DNA of 32,072 bases from Salaquimonas sp. (GCA_028289365.1 JANQQM010000056.1:1-32072), one strand, 5' to 3'; positions 1 to 8,999 are shown, counted from the stretch's first letter. Made by a program: numbers and translations. Notes: a model not told the origin generated them from the letters alone.

Positions 1-850
1 ATTGCAGCAACCGAACCGAGCCTTCGCCACAACCAACGGTCAAGTTCTCGTCCAATACTTTGCCGGGCGTACCCGAAGCATCTGTCGTGGCAGTTGCCAG
101 TATTCTCACCCGCTCGGTCTTTCTTCCAAATGGAATTTCACACCAGGCGCCGGGAAAGGGCGAAAGCCCGCGAATGTGATTGTGGACGGCAGCAGCAGGC
201 TGGTTCCAGTCGATTCGGGTTTCGGTTTTGCTGATCTTGTCGGCATAGGTCACGCCGGTCTCAGGTTGCGGCGTCAGGGTCAAACTACCACGTTCCAAGG
301 CAGCAACGGCCCGAACCATGAGATCGGCTCCCAGGGTCGCCAATGCATCATGCAGTTGACCGGCATTCATGTCAGGCCCGATTGGTACGGTTTCAGTCAT
401 GGCAACCGGCCCGGTGTCGAGACCTTCGTCCATTTTCATGATGGCAACGCCGGATTGGCGGTCACCGGCCATGATGGCACGCTGAATGGGAGCTGCCCCT
501 CGCCATCGCGGCAGCAGCGAGGCATGAATGTTATAGGCACCCAGTTGTGGTGCATTCAGGATGGCGGGCGGCAGGATCAGCCCGTAGGCGACCACGACTG
601 CCAGATCCGCATCATGAGAAGCGAAAAGTGCCTGCTCGTCTTCTTGTTTCAGGCTCTTGGGCGTGAATACCGGAATGGCAAATTCCTCGGCCTTCTGATG
701 CACCGGCGATTTGCGCAATTCCATCCCACGACCGGCGGGGCGAGGAGGCTGGCTGTATACGGCCACAATCTCATGACCATGGCCAATCAAGGCCATCAGC
801 ACCGGGACCGAGAAATCCGGCGTTCCCATGAATGTGATACGCAGTGGCAT
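1..850 (-). CDS. fmt: Methionyl-tRNA formyltransferase (3' end beyond the window)
   Basis: Transfers a formyl group from 10-formyl-tetrahydrofolate to Met-tRNA(fMet) in the cytoplasm, giving the initiator tRNA. The visible 283 codons begin with the family N-terminus ([10 protein letters not shown] at residues 5-14). The catalytic core is present: N107 and H109 in [17 protein letters not shown], and D145 in the DTG motif. The C-terminal anticodon-arm binding domain has begun when the reading frame runs off the left edge; about 25-30 residues should be missing compared with the usual length of about 310. The ATG at 850 is chosen because it precedes the conserved start and has AGGT upstream. It lies 39 bases downstream of the def stop codon on the same strand, so def-fmt is probably one operon, as in many bacteria. 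A long open frame on the opposite strand is only a shadow of this gene. Confidence 0.96.
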   Translation of the reverse strand, partial: MPLRITFMGTPDFSVPVLMALIGHGHEIVAVYSQPPRPAGRGMELRKSPVHQKAEEFAIPVFTPKSLKQEDEQALFASHDADLAVVVAYGLILPPAILNAPQLGAYNIHASLLPRWRGAAPIQRAIMAGDRQSGVAIMKMDEGLDTGPVAMTETVPIGPDMNAGQLHDALATLGADLMVRAVAALERGSLTLTPQPETGVTYADKISKTETRIDWNQPAAAVHNHIRGLSPFPGAWCEIPFGRKTERVRILATATTDASGTPGKVLDENLTVGCGEGSVRLLQ

Positions 851-889
851 TTGGTCTACCTGTGACACATTTTCAGGATCATGCCGGAA

Positions 890-1516
890 TCAGCCGACCA
901 TGTGGCGGGAATTAAGCTTGCCGTTCTGCTTTGCGATCTTTGTGAACTTGCGAACCACCATGTCGCGCTTCAACCGCGAAAGCTTGTCGATGAACAATAG
1001 CCCGTCGAGATGATCAACCTCGTGCTGGACGCAGGTGGAGAGTATACCGGTGGCATCAACGATGTGTTCTTCACCCTGCCGGTCGAGATAGGAGACTGTG
1101 CAACCCGCCGGTCTTTCCACGTCTGCAAAAAAATCCGGGATCGACAGACAGCCTTCCTCGTAGGTTGAGGGTGTATCCTCGAATTTCAGGATTTTCGGAT
1201 TGATCATGAAGATCGTCTCGCGCGGATAATCTTCAGCTTCGTCCTCGGCGGCCGGCTTTGCTTCCGGCGATGCGGAATCCGATCCATCTTCACCCTCCGC
1301 CGCTTCCTCCTCTTCCTTGCGCTTGGAAACATCGATTGTCACCAGACGCAGGGGAATACCGATCTGGATTGCTGCCAATCCGATTCCGGGCGCGTCATAC
1401 ATGGTTTCGGCCATATCATCGAGCAGGCGCAGAACATCCTCATCGATCCGCTCAACCGGTTTCGACGTTTCGCGCAATACGGGGTCCGGAAGGTGAATAA
1501 TCTCTCTAATCGCCAT
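890..1516 (-). CDS. def: Peptide deformylase with an acidic insertion
   Basis: Metalloenzyme that removes the N-formyl group from nascent proteins. All three family motifs are present: [10 protein letters not shown] at residues 44-53, EEGCLSIP with the metal-binding Cys123, and HEVDH at 165-169, giving two metal His and the catalytic Glu. At 208 residues it is about 30-35 longer than the usual 170-175. The excess is one block at about residues 66-96, very rich in Glu, Asp, Ala and Ser, placed between the strand after motif 1 and the FMINPKI strand. The ATG at 1516 has GAGAGG upstream; a TTG directly before it could add one residue. First gene of a probable def-fmt operon, divergent from rmuC. 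The core motifs suggest an active enzyme; what the insert does is unknown. Confidence 0.95.
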   Translation of the reverse strand: MAIREIIHLPDPVLRETSKPVERIDEDVLRLLDDMAETMYDAPGIGLAAIQIGIPLRLVTIDVSKRKEEEEAAEGEDGSDSASPEAKPAAEDEAEDYPRETIFMINPKILKFEDTPSTYEEGCLSIPDFFADVERPAGCTVSYLDRQGEEHIVDATGILSTCVQHEVDHLDGLLFIDKLSRLKRDMVVRKFTKIAKQNGKLNSRHMVG

Positions 1517-1634
1517 CAAAGCCTCTCGCGTCTGAAATAAGAGTTGTGCGCCAGCGGGTCAAGCGGCACATCGCGCGATCCGAAGGTTTCTTATTCCTGT
1601 TTTGTTCTCATAAGGAATCAGTTAGACTTTGTCG

Positions 1635-2831
1635 ATGCAGAACGATGGATTGAGCTTAAGCCCGATTTTCAACGAGACGGTGTTTACCCTCGGCGATCGC
1701 CTCGTCACGCTTGGTGAGACGCTTGCGGCGACCGGGGCGCTGATCGTATTGATTGCGCTTGTTTCGCTGTGGCTGGCCTGGCGCAATGGGCAGAAGCGTG
1801 CTGCAGCCCTGGCAACTGCTGCCGAGCAGGCGCGTGAGGCGGAAAGCAAGATGGCGGCGCTGGTGGCCAGCCAGAACGAATTGACCGGCAGGATGCAGAC
1901 GCTTTCGGATGTATTCTCAAACCGGCAGTCCGACATGATGCGTGCGGTCAATGAGCGGCTAGAATCGATGACGGGACGTATTGGGCAGTCGATCAGCGAA
2001 ACGACCAAATCGACCAATCAGAGCCTGACCCAATTGCAGGAAAGGCTGGCAGTGATCGATACGGCACAGACCAATATCACCGCCCTTGCGGGTCAGGTGG
2101 TGGAATTGCAGAACATTCTGTCCAACAAACAGACGCGCGGTGCCTTTGGCGAGGCGCGGATGGCGGCCATAATCCGCGATGGTTTGCCGGCAGGCGCGTT
2201 TGAATTTCAGGCGACTCTATCAAATGGCAAGAGGCCTGACTGCCTGATCAACATGCCCAATGACACGCCACCGTTGGTGGTGGATGCAAAATTTCCGCTG
2301 GAGTCCTGGAATGCGATTCGCTCAGCTGATACCGAGGAGATGGCAAGGTCGGCGCAACAACAATTCCGCCGGGATGTGGAGGTGCATATTCGCGCAATAT
2401 CGGAGAATTACCGGATTGCCGGTGAAACCCAGGACACCGCCTTCATGTTCGTGCCGTCGGAATCGGTCTTTGCCGAGATTTACGAAAATTTCGAGGGAAT
2501 TGTCACGAAGGCGCAAAAGGCGCGGGTGGTCATCGTCTCTCCGTCGCTCTTGATGTTGTCGATCCAGGTAATCCAGTCGGTGCTTAAGGATCACCGGATG
2601 CGGGAACAGGCGCATCTGATCCAGGGCGAGGTGGTGCGGCTAATGGAAGATGTCAGCCGGCTCGATGGGAGAGTGCGCAAGCTTTCCCAGCATTTCGGCC
2701 AGGCACAAAAGGATGTCGAGGATATCCTGATTTCTTCTTCCAAGGTCACACGGCGGGGCGCCAGGATTTCCGACCTGGAATTTGATGAAGCCCATCAGGT
2801 GGAAGAACCGCGGTTAAAGGCGGTCGAATAG
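1635..2831 (+). CDS. rmuC: DNA recombination protein RmuC
   Basis: RmuC-family protein of 398 residues. In E. coli, loss of RmuC raises inversion at short inverted repeats, and the domain is related to restriction-endonuclease-like folds; the biochemical role is not settled. Visible layout: a single membrane segment at about residues 31-49 (Ala/Leu/Val-rich, ending LWLAWR), a long Ala/Gln/Glu-rich coiled coil at about 50-150, then the conserved RmuC domain at about 150-380. The domain includes the block from RGAFGEARMAAIIRD to VVDAKFPLESW, and FMFVPSE followed by a Tyr/Phe-rich helix. The start is uncertain: AAGGA at 1612-1616 is better spaced for the TTG at 1629 than for the ATG at 1635. It is divergent from def, and its stop is 17 bases from the convergent recR stop. 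Confidence 0.93.
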   Translation: MQNDGLSLSPIFNETVFTLGDRLVTLGETLAATGALIVLIALVSLWLAWRNGQKRAAALATAAEQAREAESKMAALVASQNELTGRMQTLSDVFSNRQSDMMRAVNERLESMTGRIGQSISETTKSTNQSLTQLQERLAVIDTAQTNITALAGQVVELQNILSNKQTRGAFGEARMAAIIRDGLPAGAFEFQATLSNGKRPDCLINMPNDTPPLVVDAKFPLESWNAIRSADTEEMARSAQQQFRRDVEVHIRAISENYRIAGETQDTAFMFVPSESVFAEIYENFEGIVTKAQKARVVIVSPSLLMLSIQVIQSVLKDHRMREQAHLIQGEVVRLMEDVSRLDGRVRKLSQHFGQAQKDVEDILISSSKVTRRGARISDLEFDEAHQVEEPRLKAVE

Positions 2832-2848
2832 TATTTATTTGAGCAAAT

Positions 2849-3460
2849 TCAAAAGCTTCCGCGGCTGCGCATTGCGGCAGAAAGCGTGCCTTCATCAAGA
2901 TAATCCAATTCACCGCCAACCGGTACGCCATGGGCCAGCCGCGAGATCTTTACGCCGGAACCTTCCAGCTGATCAGCGATATAATGGGCAGTGGTCTGGC
3001 CTTCGACGGTAGCATTTACCGCAATGATAATCTCTGAAACCGGATTCTCAGGTGCCCTTACCCGGTTCACCAGGCTGGAAATATTGAGCTCTTCGGGCCC
3101 AATGCCATCAAGCGGTGACAGGGTCCCGCCGAGGACATGATAGCTTGCACGCAAGACGCCGGCGCGTTCCAGTGCCCATAGATCGGCGATATCCTCGACA
3201 ACAACAATCGTCGAATGATCCCGCCTGGCATCGCTGCACACCGTGCAGGGGTCAACCGTGTCTGCATTACCGCAGACCGAGCAAATACCGACTTTGTCGG
3301 AGGCCTCTGCCGCGGCTGCGGCCAGCGGGATCAGGAGCTGATCCTTCTTCTTGATCAGATGCAGGGCGGCGCGTCTGGCCGATCTTGGTCCCAGACCGGG
3401 CAAGCGCGCCAGCAACTGAATCAGCCGCTCAATCTCCGGGCCTGTGACGTTTTTTGACAT
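2849..3460 (-). CDS. recR: Recombination mediator protein RecR
   Basis: RecR works with RecO (and RecF) to load RecA on SSB-coated single-stranded DNA during gap repair. The 203-residue protein has normal family length. In order it shows the helix-hairpin-helix region ([19 protein letters not shown], about residues 17-35), a four-cysteine zinc finger (C60, C63, C72, C75), and a Toprim domain from about residue 83. It ends with the conserved segment containing [19 protein letters not shown]. It starts 5 bases after the ybaB stop, in the classical dnaX-ybaB-recR order, which implies co-transcription. Nothing unusual is seen. Confidence 0.97.
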   Translation of the reverse strand: MSKNVTGPEIERLIQLLARLPGLGPRSARRAALHLIKKKDQLLIPLAAAAAEASDKVGICSVCGNADTVDPCTVCSDARRDHSTIVVVEDIADLWALERAGVLRASYHVLGGTLSPLDGIGPEELNISSLVNRVRAPENPVSEIIIAVNATVEGQTTAHYIADQLEGSGVKISRLAHGVPVGGELDYLDEGTLSAAMRSRGSF

Positions 3461-3465
3461 GGATA

Positions 3466-3789
3466 TCAGAAGGGCAGTTTCATGCCCGGTGGTAATGGAA
3501 GACCTTCCGTCAGCTCGGCTGTTTTGTCTGCCATCAGCGATTCAGTCTTCGATTTTGCCTCGTTATGGGCCGCCATGATGAGATCCTCGAGGATCTCGGC
3601 CTCATCCGGCTTCAACAAAGAGGGATCGATACCAATTGCGCGAACCTCACCCTTGCCGTTCAATGTCACGCTGACCAGCCCGCCACCGGAAGTGCCTGTC
3701 ACCTCCATGGTCTGCAGCTCGTTTTGCATATCGGCCATCTTGGCCTGCATTTCCTTTACCTGGCCCATAAGACCCATAATGTTCTTCAT
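3466..3789 (-). CDS. YbaB/EbfC family nucleoid-associated protein
   Basis: Small DNA-binding protein of 107 residues. Family members form dimers and bind DNA with little sequence specificity; the cellular role is only partly understood. The sequence has the typical Met/Gln-rich N-terminal helix ([15 protein letters not shown]), then the [15 protein letters not shown] core, and a Pro-rich end ([12 protein letters not shown]). It sits between dnaX (51 bases upstream) and recR (5 bases downstream). That position is conserved across many bacteria and is strong evidence for the assignment. The ATG at 3789 is the natural start. Confidence 0.95.
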   Translation of the reverse strand: MKNIMGLMGQVKEMQAKMADMQNELQTMEVTGTSGGGLVSVTLNGKGEVRAIGIDPSLLKPDEAEILEDLIMAAHNEAKSKTESLMADKTAELTEGLPLPPGMKLPF

Positions 3790-3840
3790 ATCTGATACTC
3801 CAGGGCGACGTTGCGCCGTTTACTTTGCTCAGTTAATCGA

Positions 3841-5670
3841 TCATATCTTGTCAAAAAAATCATCCAGCGGTTCATCGCCTTCATCAGGTGGCTCTGCAAG
3901 ATCCGGCTCCTCTTCCCGAACGCGAACATCGATGATGCGCGAACCGGGAAATTCCTTCAGGATGGCGTCCACTGCCGGATCATTGCGGGCAGCATCCTGA
4001 CGTTCACCCGCTTCGGCCTGCTCCTGTTCCTCAATCGACGGTGCGCCACCCTCGCGGCTGACGGTTACCGTCCAACGTTTTCCGCTCCAGTCATTCAGCT
4101 TCCGGCCAAGTTCCGACACAAAGCCGGGAGGCGGATTACCGGTCAGATTAATGTCGAGGCGGCCATCGCCAAAGCTGACAAGCCTGACATTCTTGCGCAG
4201 CAATGTGCGCAATTTTATGTCGCGCTTGTCTTCTGCGAGAAAGATCAGCTCATCGAAACTGTTCAGTGTCAGAACAGGCTTTTCCTGTCTTTCATCCTGC
4301 GGCGCCAATTCCGGCTCGCTTGCCACCTTGGTGTTTGTGCCCATTTGCCGCTGCATTTTTGGCGGTGCAGCCGCGGAATCATCAATGCCAGGTGCTTGTT
4401 GCAAGGGTGCCGAGGGATCAGGCCCATTTTGCGGAGCGGCAGGTTCAGCTCCTACCCGGCTACCGTTTTGGCCGGCTTTATTCGTACCGGAAGCCGTACC
4501 CGCCTCAGAAATCTGCTTGATGAGATCGTCTGGCGCAGGAAGCGATGAGGCATGGGTCAGGCGTACCAGAACCATGTCGGCAGCGGCCAGGGGTCGCTCG
4601 CTTCTCTGGATTTCCTCAATGCCCTTTACCAGGATCTGCCAGGCGCGAGCCAGAACGCGTACCGAAAGATCTTCCGCAAACTTCGTACCCCGTTCGCGTT
4701 CGCTCTGCGGCAGGGAAACATCGTTGACCGCGGCAGGAACATATTTGATGCGGGTTACAAAATGGATGAAATCCGCCAGATCGCTCATGACCACTGCGGG
4801 GTCTGCACCGGTATCGTATTGATCCTTGATTTCGGCCAGGGCTGCTGCAATATCGCCGCGCATTACCTGTTCGAACAAGTCGATCACACGCGTCCGGTCT
4901 GCCAGTCCGAGCATGGATCTTACCGCGCCAGCCTCAACCGTTCCGGCACCATGGGCAATTGCCTGATCCATGATTGAAAGTGCGTCGCGTACCGAGCCTT
5001 CCGCCGCCCGCGAAATCAAGGCTCGTGCATCGTCATCGATCTTCACATCTTCCAGTCCGGCGATTTTCTCGAGGTAGTCCGAGAGGACGCCGGCATCTAT
5101 GCGGCGCAGATCGAAACGCTGACACCGTGACAGGACGGTTACCGGAACTTTCCTGATTTCAGTCGTGGCAAAGATGAACTTCAGATGGGCTGGCGGTTCT
5201 TCAAGTGTCTTCAACAGGCCGTTAAAGGCATTGCGGGACAGCATATGCACTTCATCGATGATGTAGACCTTGTAGCGGGCGATTGCCGGGGCGTATTGCA
5301 CCGATTCAATGATTTCGCGGATGTCGTCGATCCCGGTATGGGACGCGGCATCCATCTCGATCACATCGACATGACGGCCCTCTATAATGGCCTTGCAATG
5401 CTCCCCCTCCTCGCGGACATCGATGGCAGGCGCATCTATGCCTGCCCGTTCATAATTCAGGGCCTTTGCGAGAATTCTCGCGGTCGTCGTCTTGCCGACA
5501 CCGCGCACGCCGGTTAGCATATATGCCTGGGCAATGCGACCTGTCTTGAAAGCATTGGTCAGCGTCCGAACCATCGGTTCCTGACCAATCAGATCATCAA
5601 AATTCTGCGGCCGGTATTTGCGGGCCAGAACCTGGTAGGAAGCCGAATTTGTGGCAGATTTATCCGTCAT
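3841..5670 (-). CDS. dnaX: DNA polymerase III subunits gamma/tau
   Basis: Clamp-loader ATPase of the replisome; the tau form also tethers the core polymerases and the helicase. The 609-residue product has an AAA+ module with Walker A GVRGVGKTT (54-62), Walker B DEVHML (139-144) and the SRC arginine-finger motif (181-183). The collar domain follows, then a low-complexity Ala/Pro/Gln linker at about 370-460 and a conserved C-terminal tau domain ending in an acidic, Asp-rich tail. The zinc-finger region between strands (about 78-94) keeps only one cysteine, C92. I recognise no heptamer-type slippery site with a following hairpin, so separate gamma production cannot be asserted. First protein gene of dnaX-ybaB-recR, and downstream of ffs. 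Confidence 0.97.
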   Translation of the reverse strand: MTDKSATNSASYQVLARKYRPQNFDDLIGQEPMVRTLTNAFKTGRIAQAYMLTGVRGVGKTTTARILAKALNYERAGIDAPAIDVREEGEHCKAIIEGRHVDVIEMDAASHTGIDDIREIIESVQYAPAIARYKVYIIDEVHMLSRNAFNGLLKTLEEPPAHLKFIFATTEIRKVPVTVLSRCQRFDLRRIDAGVLSDYLEKIAGLEDVKIDDDARALISRAAEGSVRDALSIMDQAIAHGAGTVEAGAVRSMLGLADRTRVIDLFEQVMRGDIAAALAEIKDQYDTGADPAVVMSDLADFIHFVTRIKYVPAAVNDVSLPQSERERGTKFAEDLSVRVLARAWQILVKGIEEIQRSERPLAAADMVLVRLTHASSLPAPDDLIKQISEAGTASGTNKAGQNGSRVGAEPAAPQNGPDPSAPLQQAPGIDDSAAAPPKMQRQMGTNTKVASEPELAPQDERQEKPVLTLNSFDELIFLAEDKRDIKLRTLLRKNVRLVSFGDGRLDINLTGNPPPGFVSELGRKLNDWSGKRWTVTVSREGGAPSIEEQEQAEAGERQDAARNDPAVDAILKEFPGSRIIDVRVREEEPDLAEPPDEGDEPLDDFFDKI

Positions 5671-5782
5671 CGCGCGATTATAGCCGCTTTTTGCAACGCT
5701 TGAACCGGGTTCCCGGGAAAATGCTCATAACTGCAGAAAAGCCTCGCAAACTGGATCCTGATTTCACGGCTGTCCTGGAATG

Positions 5783-5886
5783 GGTGGAAGGCTGGCTTAA
5801 GGTGACCCGGACACTACTCGTTGTGGCTGCTTCCTTCCGGACCTGACCAGGTTGGCGAGGCGCTCGTCCACCACCAACCTTCCACC
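5783..5886 (-). ncRNA. ffs: Signal recognition particle RNA, small bacterial (4.5S) type
   Basis: RNA scaffold of the signal recognition particle; it binds Ffh and the receptor FtsY for co-translational targeting of membrane proteins. The minus strand carries the near-universal helix 8 apical block (CAGGTCAGGTCCGGAAGGA and AGCAGCC, plus-strand 5825-5850), including the GGAA tetraloop and the symmetric and asymmetric loops that bind the Ffh M domain. The two ends pair: GGTGGAAGGTTGG at the 5' end with CCAGCCTTCCACC at the 3' end, allowing one G-U pair. This gives a single long hairpin of about 104 nucleotides, the size of E. coli 4.5S RNA. Exact ends are inferred from this terminal helix. There is no Alu domain. 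Confidence 0.93.
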
Positions 5887-5890
5887 GGCA

Positions 5891-5919
5891 GATATCGTCT
5901 TTTCCGTCGAATAATGCAA
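5891..5919 (-). promoter_or_regulatory. Candidate housekeeping promoter of ffs
   Basis: On the minus strand, TTGCAT (5919-5914) and GATATC (5896-5891) are separated by exactly 17 bases. The predicted transcription start, 5-8 bases further on, falls at 5886-5883, where the terminal helix of the SRP RNA begins. The -10 element is only a moderate match to TATAAT, so the call rests on spacing and position. Confidence 0.5.
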
Positions 5920-5953
5920 GCTTTGGAAGAAGATTCGTTACGGGAATGAACAA

Positions 5954-6370
5954 ATGAACTGGAAACCGGATGCAAGACTGAGGAACAGCAGTATTGAAAT
6001 CGGTAATCTTGCATTGTCGAATATCCGGCTTGTAAATGACAATCGCTGGGCTTGGCTGTTGCTGATTCCACGGGTGCCAGGCGCAATCGAGGTTCATGAC
6101 CTTGCGCATGAAGACATTGTTCAGGCAGCGGTTGAGACTTCGCAAGTCGCCGGAATATTGAAGCAATATACGGCGTGCCGGAAAATCAATACGGCTGCGA
6201 TTGGGAATATGGTAGAGCAGCTCCACATTCACGTTGTCGCCCGCAATACAGGCGATGCCAATTGGCCGGGGCCGATTTGGGGTTATGGCGAGCCTGTGCC
6301 ATATGACGACCCGGAGCGTGACAAGACTTTGGCGGATTTGGCAAACAGGTTTGAAGAACTTCTCGTCTGA
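5954..6370 (+). CDS. HIT family nucleotide-binding hydrolase
   Basis: 138-residue histidine-triad protein, the usual length for a single HIT domain. Relatives hydrolyse or transfer nucleotidyl groups from AMP conjugates or dinucleoside polyphosphates; the substrate here is unknown. The signature is QLHIHVVAR at residues 89-97: H91 aligns with the catalytic nucleophile and H93 with the following triad histidine, while the first position is Gln89. Upstream is the WAWLLLIPR strand followed by HDL, typical of this subfamily. The ATG at 5954 is used because the earlier ATG at 5946 meets a stop after three codons; GGGA lies about 8 bases before it. nudC starts 15 bases downstream, suggesting a two-gene operon of nucleotide-processing enzymes. 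Confidence 0.9.
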   Translation: MNWKPDARLRNSSIEIGNLALSNIRLVNDNRWAWLLLIPRVPGAIEVHDLAHEDIVQAAVETSQVAGILKQYTACRKINTAAIGNMVEQLHIHVVARNTGDANWPGPIWGYGEPVPYDDPERDKTLADLANRFEELLV

Positions 6371-6385
6371 ACAACAGGTAAATTA

Positions 6386-7333
6386 ATGGCAATTGATTTC
6401 GATGAAAGATTTCCCGAACCGAGCCAGTTCGTCGGATTTGGGCAGAATGTGCTGGAAAGCGCTTCCGAAAGCAGGGATGAGACATCGCTGCAGGTAGCGC
6501 TGGACCACCCTGAACAGCGATTTCATTTGTTTGCCGGCGGAAAAATCCTGGTCAAAAAGGGAGACTCTCCCACTGCTACCTTCAGCCAGGCCGATATTTC
6601 CGCTTTTGATGTCATGCTTGAAAAAGCAATTTTTCTGGGGATGGACGGAATTGCGCCTAGGCTGGCTGCGCCTGCAAATATTTCCGAGGACGATCTTGAT
6701 GAGCCGTATCATCTCTATGACATGCGGGCGCTGCTTTATTCTTCCTCGGTCGCGGATAATGAAGCTGGAGCGTGCGCCTGTGCTGCCAGCCTGCTGCACT
6801 GGCACGAGACCAATCGGTTCTGCGGCAGATGCGGCAGCGAAAGCCGGAGCATGATCGGCGGCTACCGGCGTGATTGCCCGAATTGCGGCCACAAGATTTT
6901 TCCAAGAACCGATCCGGTCGTAATCATGCTGACGACCGATGGCGACCGATGCCTGCTGGGGCGCAGTCCGCATTTCCAGCCTTTCTGGTACTCCACGCTT
7001 GCCGGTTTTATCGAGCCCGGCGAAACCATTGAGGCTGCCGTCAGAAGGGAAACCCGCGAGGAGAGCGGGATCGAAGTCCGCCGCGTGCGATATCACGCGA
7101 GCCAGCCCTGGCCGTTCCCCCATTCATTGATGATTGGCACCTATGGCGAGGCGGTCAGCGACAGGATTAATTTTGACCGCAATGAGCTGGAAGACTGCAA
7201 ATGGTTCACAAGGGATGAAGTCAGGCTAATGATTGCCGACGAACATCCGGACAAATATCGATGCCCGCCCACCAAGGCCATTGCACACACGCTGATCCGG
7301 GACTGGGTCAATGCTGGAGCGGAAGGGCTCTGA
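6386..7333 (+). CDS. nudC: NAD+ diphosphatase / NAD-RNA decapping Nudix hydrolase NudC
   Basis: Cleaves NAD(H) to NMN(H) and AMP and, in studied homologues, removes the NAD cap from RNA 5' ends. The 315-residue protein has an N-terminal NudC domain and a four-cysteine zinc ribbon (C146, C149, C164, C167). It then has the Nudix box at residues 208-230 (GFIEPGE, then REtREESG), with the metal-binding Glu cluster intact, and the NudC-specific SQPWPFPHS motif at 239-247. That last motif separates it from other Nudix enzymes. It follows the HIT gene by 15 bases with a short AGGT upstream, and its stop lies 9 bases from the convergent pheA stop. No anomalies. Confidence 0.96.
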   Translation: MAIDFDERFPEPSQFVGFGQNVLESASESRDETSLQVALDHPEQRFHLFAGGKILVKKGDSPTATFSQADISAFDVMLEKAIFLGMDGIAPRLAAPANISEDDLDEPYHLYDMRALLYSSSVADNEAGACACAASLLHWHETNRFCGRCGSESRSMIGGYRRDCPNCGHKIFPRTDPVVIMLTTDGDRCLLGRSPHFQPFWYSTLAGFIEPGETIEAAVRRETREESGIEVRRVRYHASQPWPFPHSLMIGTYGEAVSDRINFDRNELEDCKWFTRDEVRLMIADEHPDKYRCPPTKAIAHTLIRDWVNAGAEGL

Positions 7334-7342
7334 CAGAACTTC

Positions 7343-8191
7343 CTAACGGGCCTCTGCCTGTGGATAAACACCTACAATGCGGAATTCCTTGCAGAAGAAT
7401 TTCAATTCATCAAACGCATTGCTGACTGGCACATCTTCAGGATGGCCCTCGATATCGGCAAAAAACTGGGTGGCCGAGAATGATCCACCAAGCTGATAGC
7501 TTTCCAGCTTCGTCATGTTGACGCCGTTTGTCGCGAACCCGCCCATCGCCTTGTAAAGCGCTGCCGGGAGGTTTCGTACCTGAAACAGAAAGCTGGTCAT
7601 GATGGGACCATTGCCTGGCTGAGGCCAATCGGCCTGCCGGGACAAAATCACGAACCGTGTCGTATTGTGGGAGGCGTCCTCGACATTCTCCCGCAGGATA
7701 TCCAGACCATACAGCTCTGCAGCCAGTCTCGGCGCTAGCGCAGCTGCATTACGCAATGCCTTGTCAGAGACAAATCGGGCCGAACCGGCTGTATCGCCGC
7801 CTACCACCGGCTGCCAGCCATGTTCGCGGATGATATTGCGGCACTGTCCAAGCGCATGAACGTGAGAATATATGTTTTCGATCTGATCAATTCCGACACC
7901 GGGAAGCGCCATCAGATGAAAGTGTATCGGCAGAAAATACTCCCCTACAATGTGCACATCTGCCTGGGGAAGCAGGTGATGGATGTCGGCTACCCTGCCG
8001 GCAATTGTATTTTCGATCGGAATCATCGCCAGATCGACGTTTCCGGCCTCCAACGCGATAAAAACATCTTCAAAAGACGTGCACGCAACCGGCTCCATGC
8101 CTGGATAAATATTTCGGATCGCCGTATCTGAATTTGCGCCCGGTTCGCCCTGAAAGGCCATGCGCCCGGTTTTTTCACTGATCTCTGCCAT
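7343..8191 (-). CDS. pheA: Prephenate dehydratase
   Basis: Converts prephenate to phenylpyruvate, the committed step of phenylalanine synthesis. The 282-residue protein is a monofunctional dehydratase with no chorismate mutase domain. It starts with the lobe AFQGEPGANSDTA (about 12-24), continues with PIENTIAGRV and DTAGSARFV, and includes the catalytic NTTRF motif at 176-180. It ends with a C-terminal ACT domain from about 198 (SFLFQVRNLPAALYKA, then ESYQLGGSF), where phenylalanine usually binds for feedback inhibition. The ATG at 8191 is preferred over the TTG directly before it. It lies 43 bases after kdsB on the same strand and is probably co-transcribed. Confidence 0.96.
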   Translation of the reverse strand: MAEISEKTGRMAFQGEPGANSDTAIRNIYPGMEPVACTSFEDVFIALEAGNVDLAMIPIENTIAGRVADIHHLLPQADVHIVGEYFLPIHFHLMALPGVGIDQIENIYSHVHALGQCRNIIREHGWQPVVGGDTAGSARFVSDKALRNAAALAPRLAAELYGLDILRENVEDASHNTTRFVILSRQADWPQPGNGPIMTSFLFQVRNLPAALYKAMGGFATNGVNMTKLESYQLGGSFSATQFFADIEGHPEDVPVSNAFDELKFFCKEFRIVGVYPQAEAR

Positions 8192-8234
8192 CAAACCTGT
8201 TCCTGAAGCGATTTGCTTCCCAATTCCATTCTCG

Positions 8235-8999
8235 TCATTGATCCGGCTTCATGGCGTTGCGAACCTGATCAAGTTGATTTTGTGTATCGACACCAATCGG
8301 AACGACGTCAACAATCGTTGCATCTATACGCATACCCGCCTCTATTGCACGCAATTGCTCAAGTTTTTCGCGCATCTCCAGCGTGGAAGGTGATAGCGCG
8401 ACAAACTTCTTCAACGCATCGCGCCGATAGGCGTAAAGGCCGATATGGTGATAGAGCGGGCCATCGCCGAAAGGTGCCGTTGCGCGGGTAAAGTAAAGCG
8501 CATGCATGCGGCGACCCTGCAGGGGTGAGCCAACAAGCTTGACCACATTAGGGTCGGTACGCTCGGACTCGTCGGTAATTTCAGCGCAAAGCGTTGCAAT
8601 TTCGGCAGGGCCATCGAGCAGTGGTTCCAGACTTGCCCTTATTGTCTCCCCCTTAATCGCGGGCAGATCCCCTTGCAGATTGACGATAAATTTTGCCTTT
8701 GCCTGCGGGTCGATCAGTTCAACGGCTTCCCAGATACGGTCGGATCCGGATTCATGATGGGAACCGGTCATGACCGCTTCGCCGCCATGTTCTTGGACTG
8801 CCTTGGCAATATCTTCATGGTCGGTCGCGACGACGACGCGTCCAAGTCCGGCCTCTATCGCCCGGCGCATGACATGGACGATCATCGGAATGTCGTTTAT
8901 CAAGACAAGCGCCTTGCGCGGCAAACGGGTCGAGGCCATTCTTGCCGGTATCATTACAAGGACATCCTGCTTGCCGGTTGTGGTGATTTCAGGCTTCAT
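8235..8999 (-). CDS. kdsB: 3-deoxy-manno-octulosonate cytidylyltransferase (CMP-Kdo synthetase)
   Basis: Activates Kdo with CTP for attachment to lipid A, so the organism makes a Gram-negative LPS core. The 254-residue protein has normal length. The nucleotide-binding start is [13 protein letters not shown] at 18-30, followed by [10 protein letters not shown] (56-65), the substrate-binding SGSDRIWEA (84-92), LQGDLP at 108-113 (the alphaproteobacterial form of LQGDEP), and [12 protein letters not shown]. The ATG at 8999 gives the family N-terminus. It is divergent from the cytochrome c gene, with 234 bases between start codons that must hold both promoters; I could not assign either with confidence. 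Confidence 0.96.
   Translation of the reverse strand: MKPEITTTGKQDVLVMIPARMASTRLPRKALVLINDIPMIVHVMRRAIEAGLGRVVVATDHEDIAKAVQEHGGEAVMTGSHHESGSDRIWEAVELIDPQAKAKFIVNLQGDLPAIKGETIRASLEPLLDGPAEIATLCAEITDESERTDPNVVKLVGSPLQGRRMHALYFTRATAPFGDGPLYHHIGLYAYRRDALKKFVALSPSTLEMREKLEQLRAIEAGMRIDATIVDVVPIGVDTQNQLDQVRNAMKPDQ

Noticed and set aside
176-185. CpaE Walker A lacking the usual lysine-threonine end (residues 176-185 of CpaE, encoded at 27273-27302)
   Set aside because: KGGVGSS is, as far as I recall, the normal form in CpaE of this lineage, so it is not treated as a defect.
2-865. Long plus-strand open frame of 287 codons
   Set aside because: It is antisense to fmt, whose motifs and catalytic residues are unmistakable. 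The antisense product has no recognisable domain.
4380-4500. Possible programmed frameshift site in dnaX
   Set aside because: The Pro/Ala/Gln linker coding region has no slippery A-rich or T-rich heptamer followed by a hairpin that I can identify.
3811-4548. Plus-strand open frame of 245 codons
   Set aside because: It is antisense to the 3' half of dnaX and shows no family signature; a by-product of codon bias.
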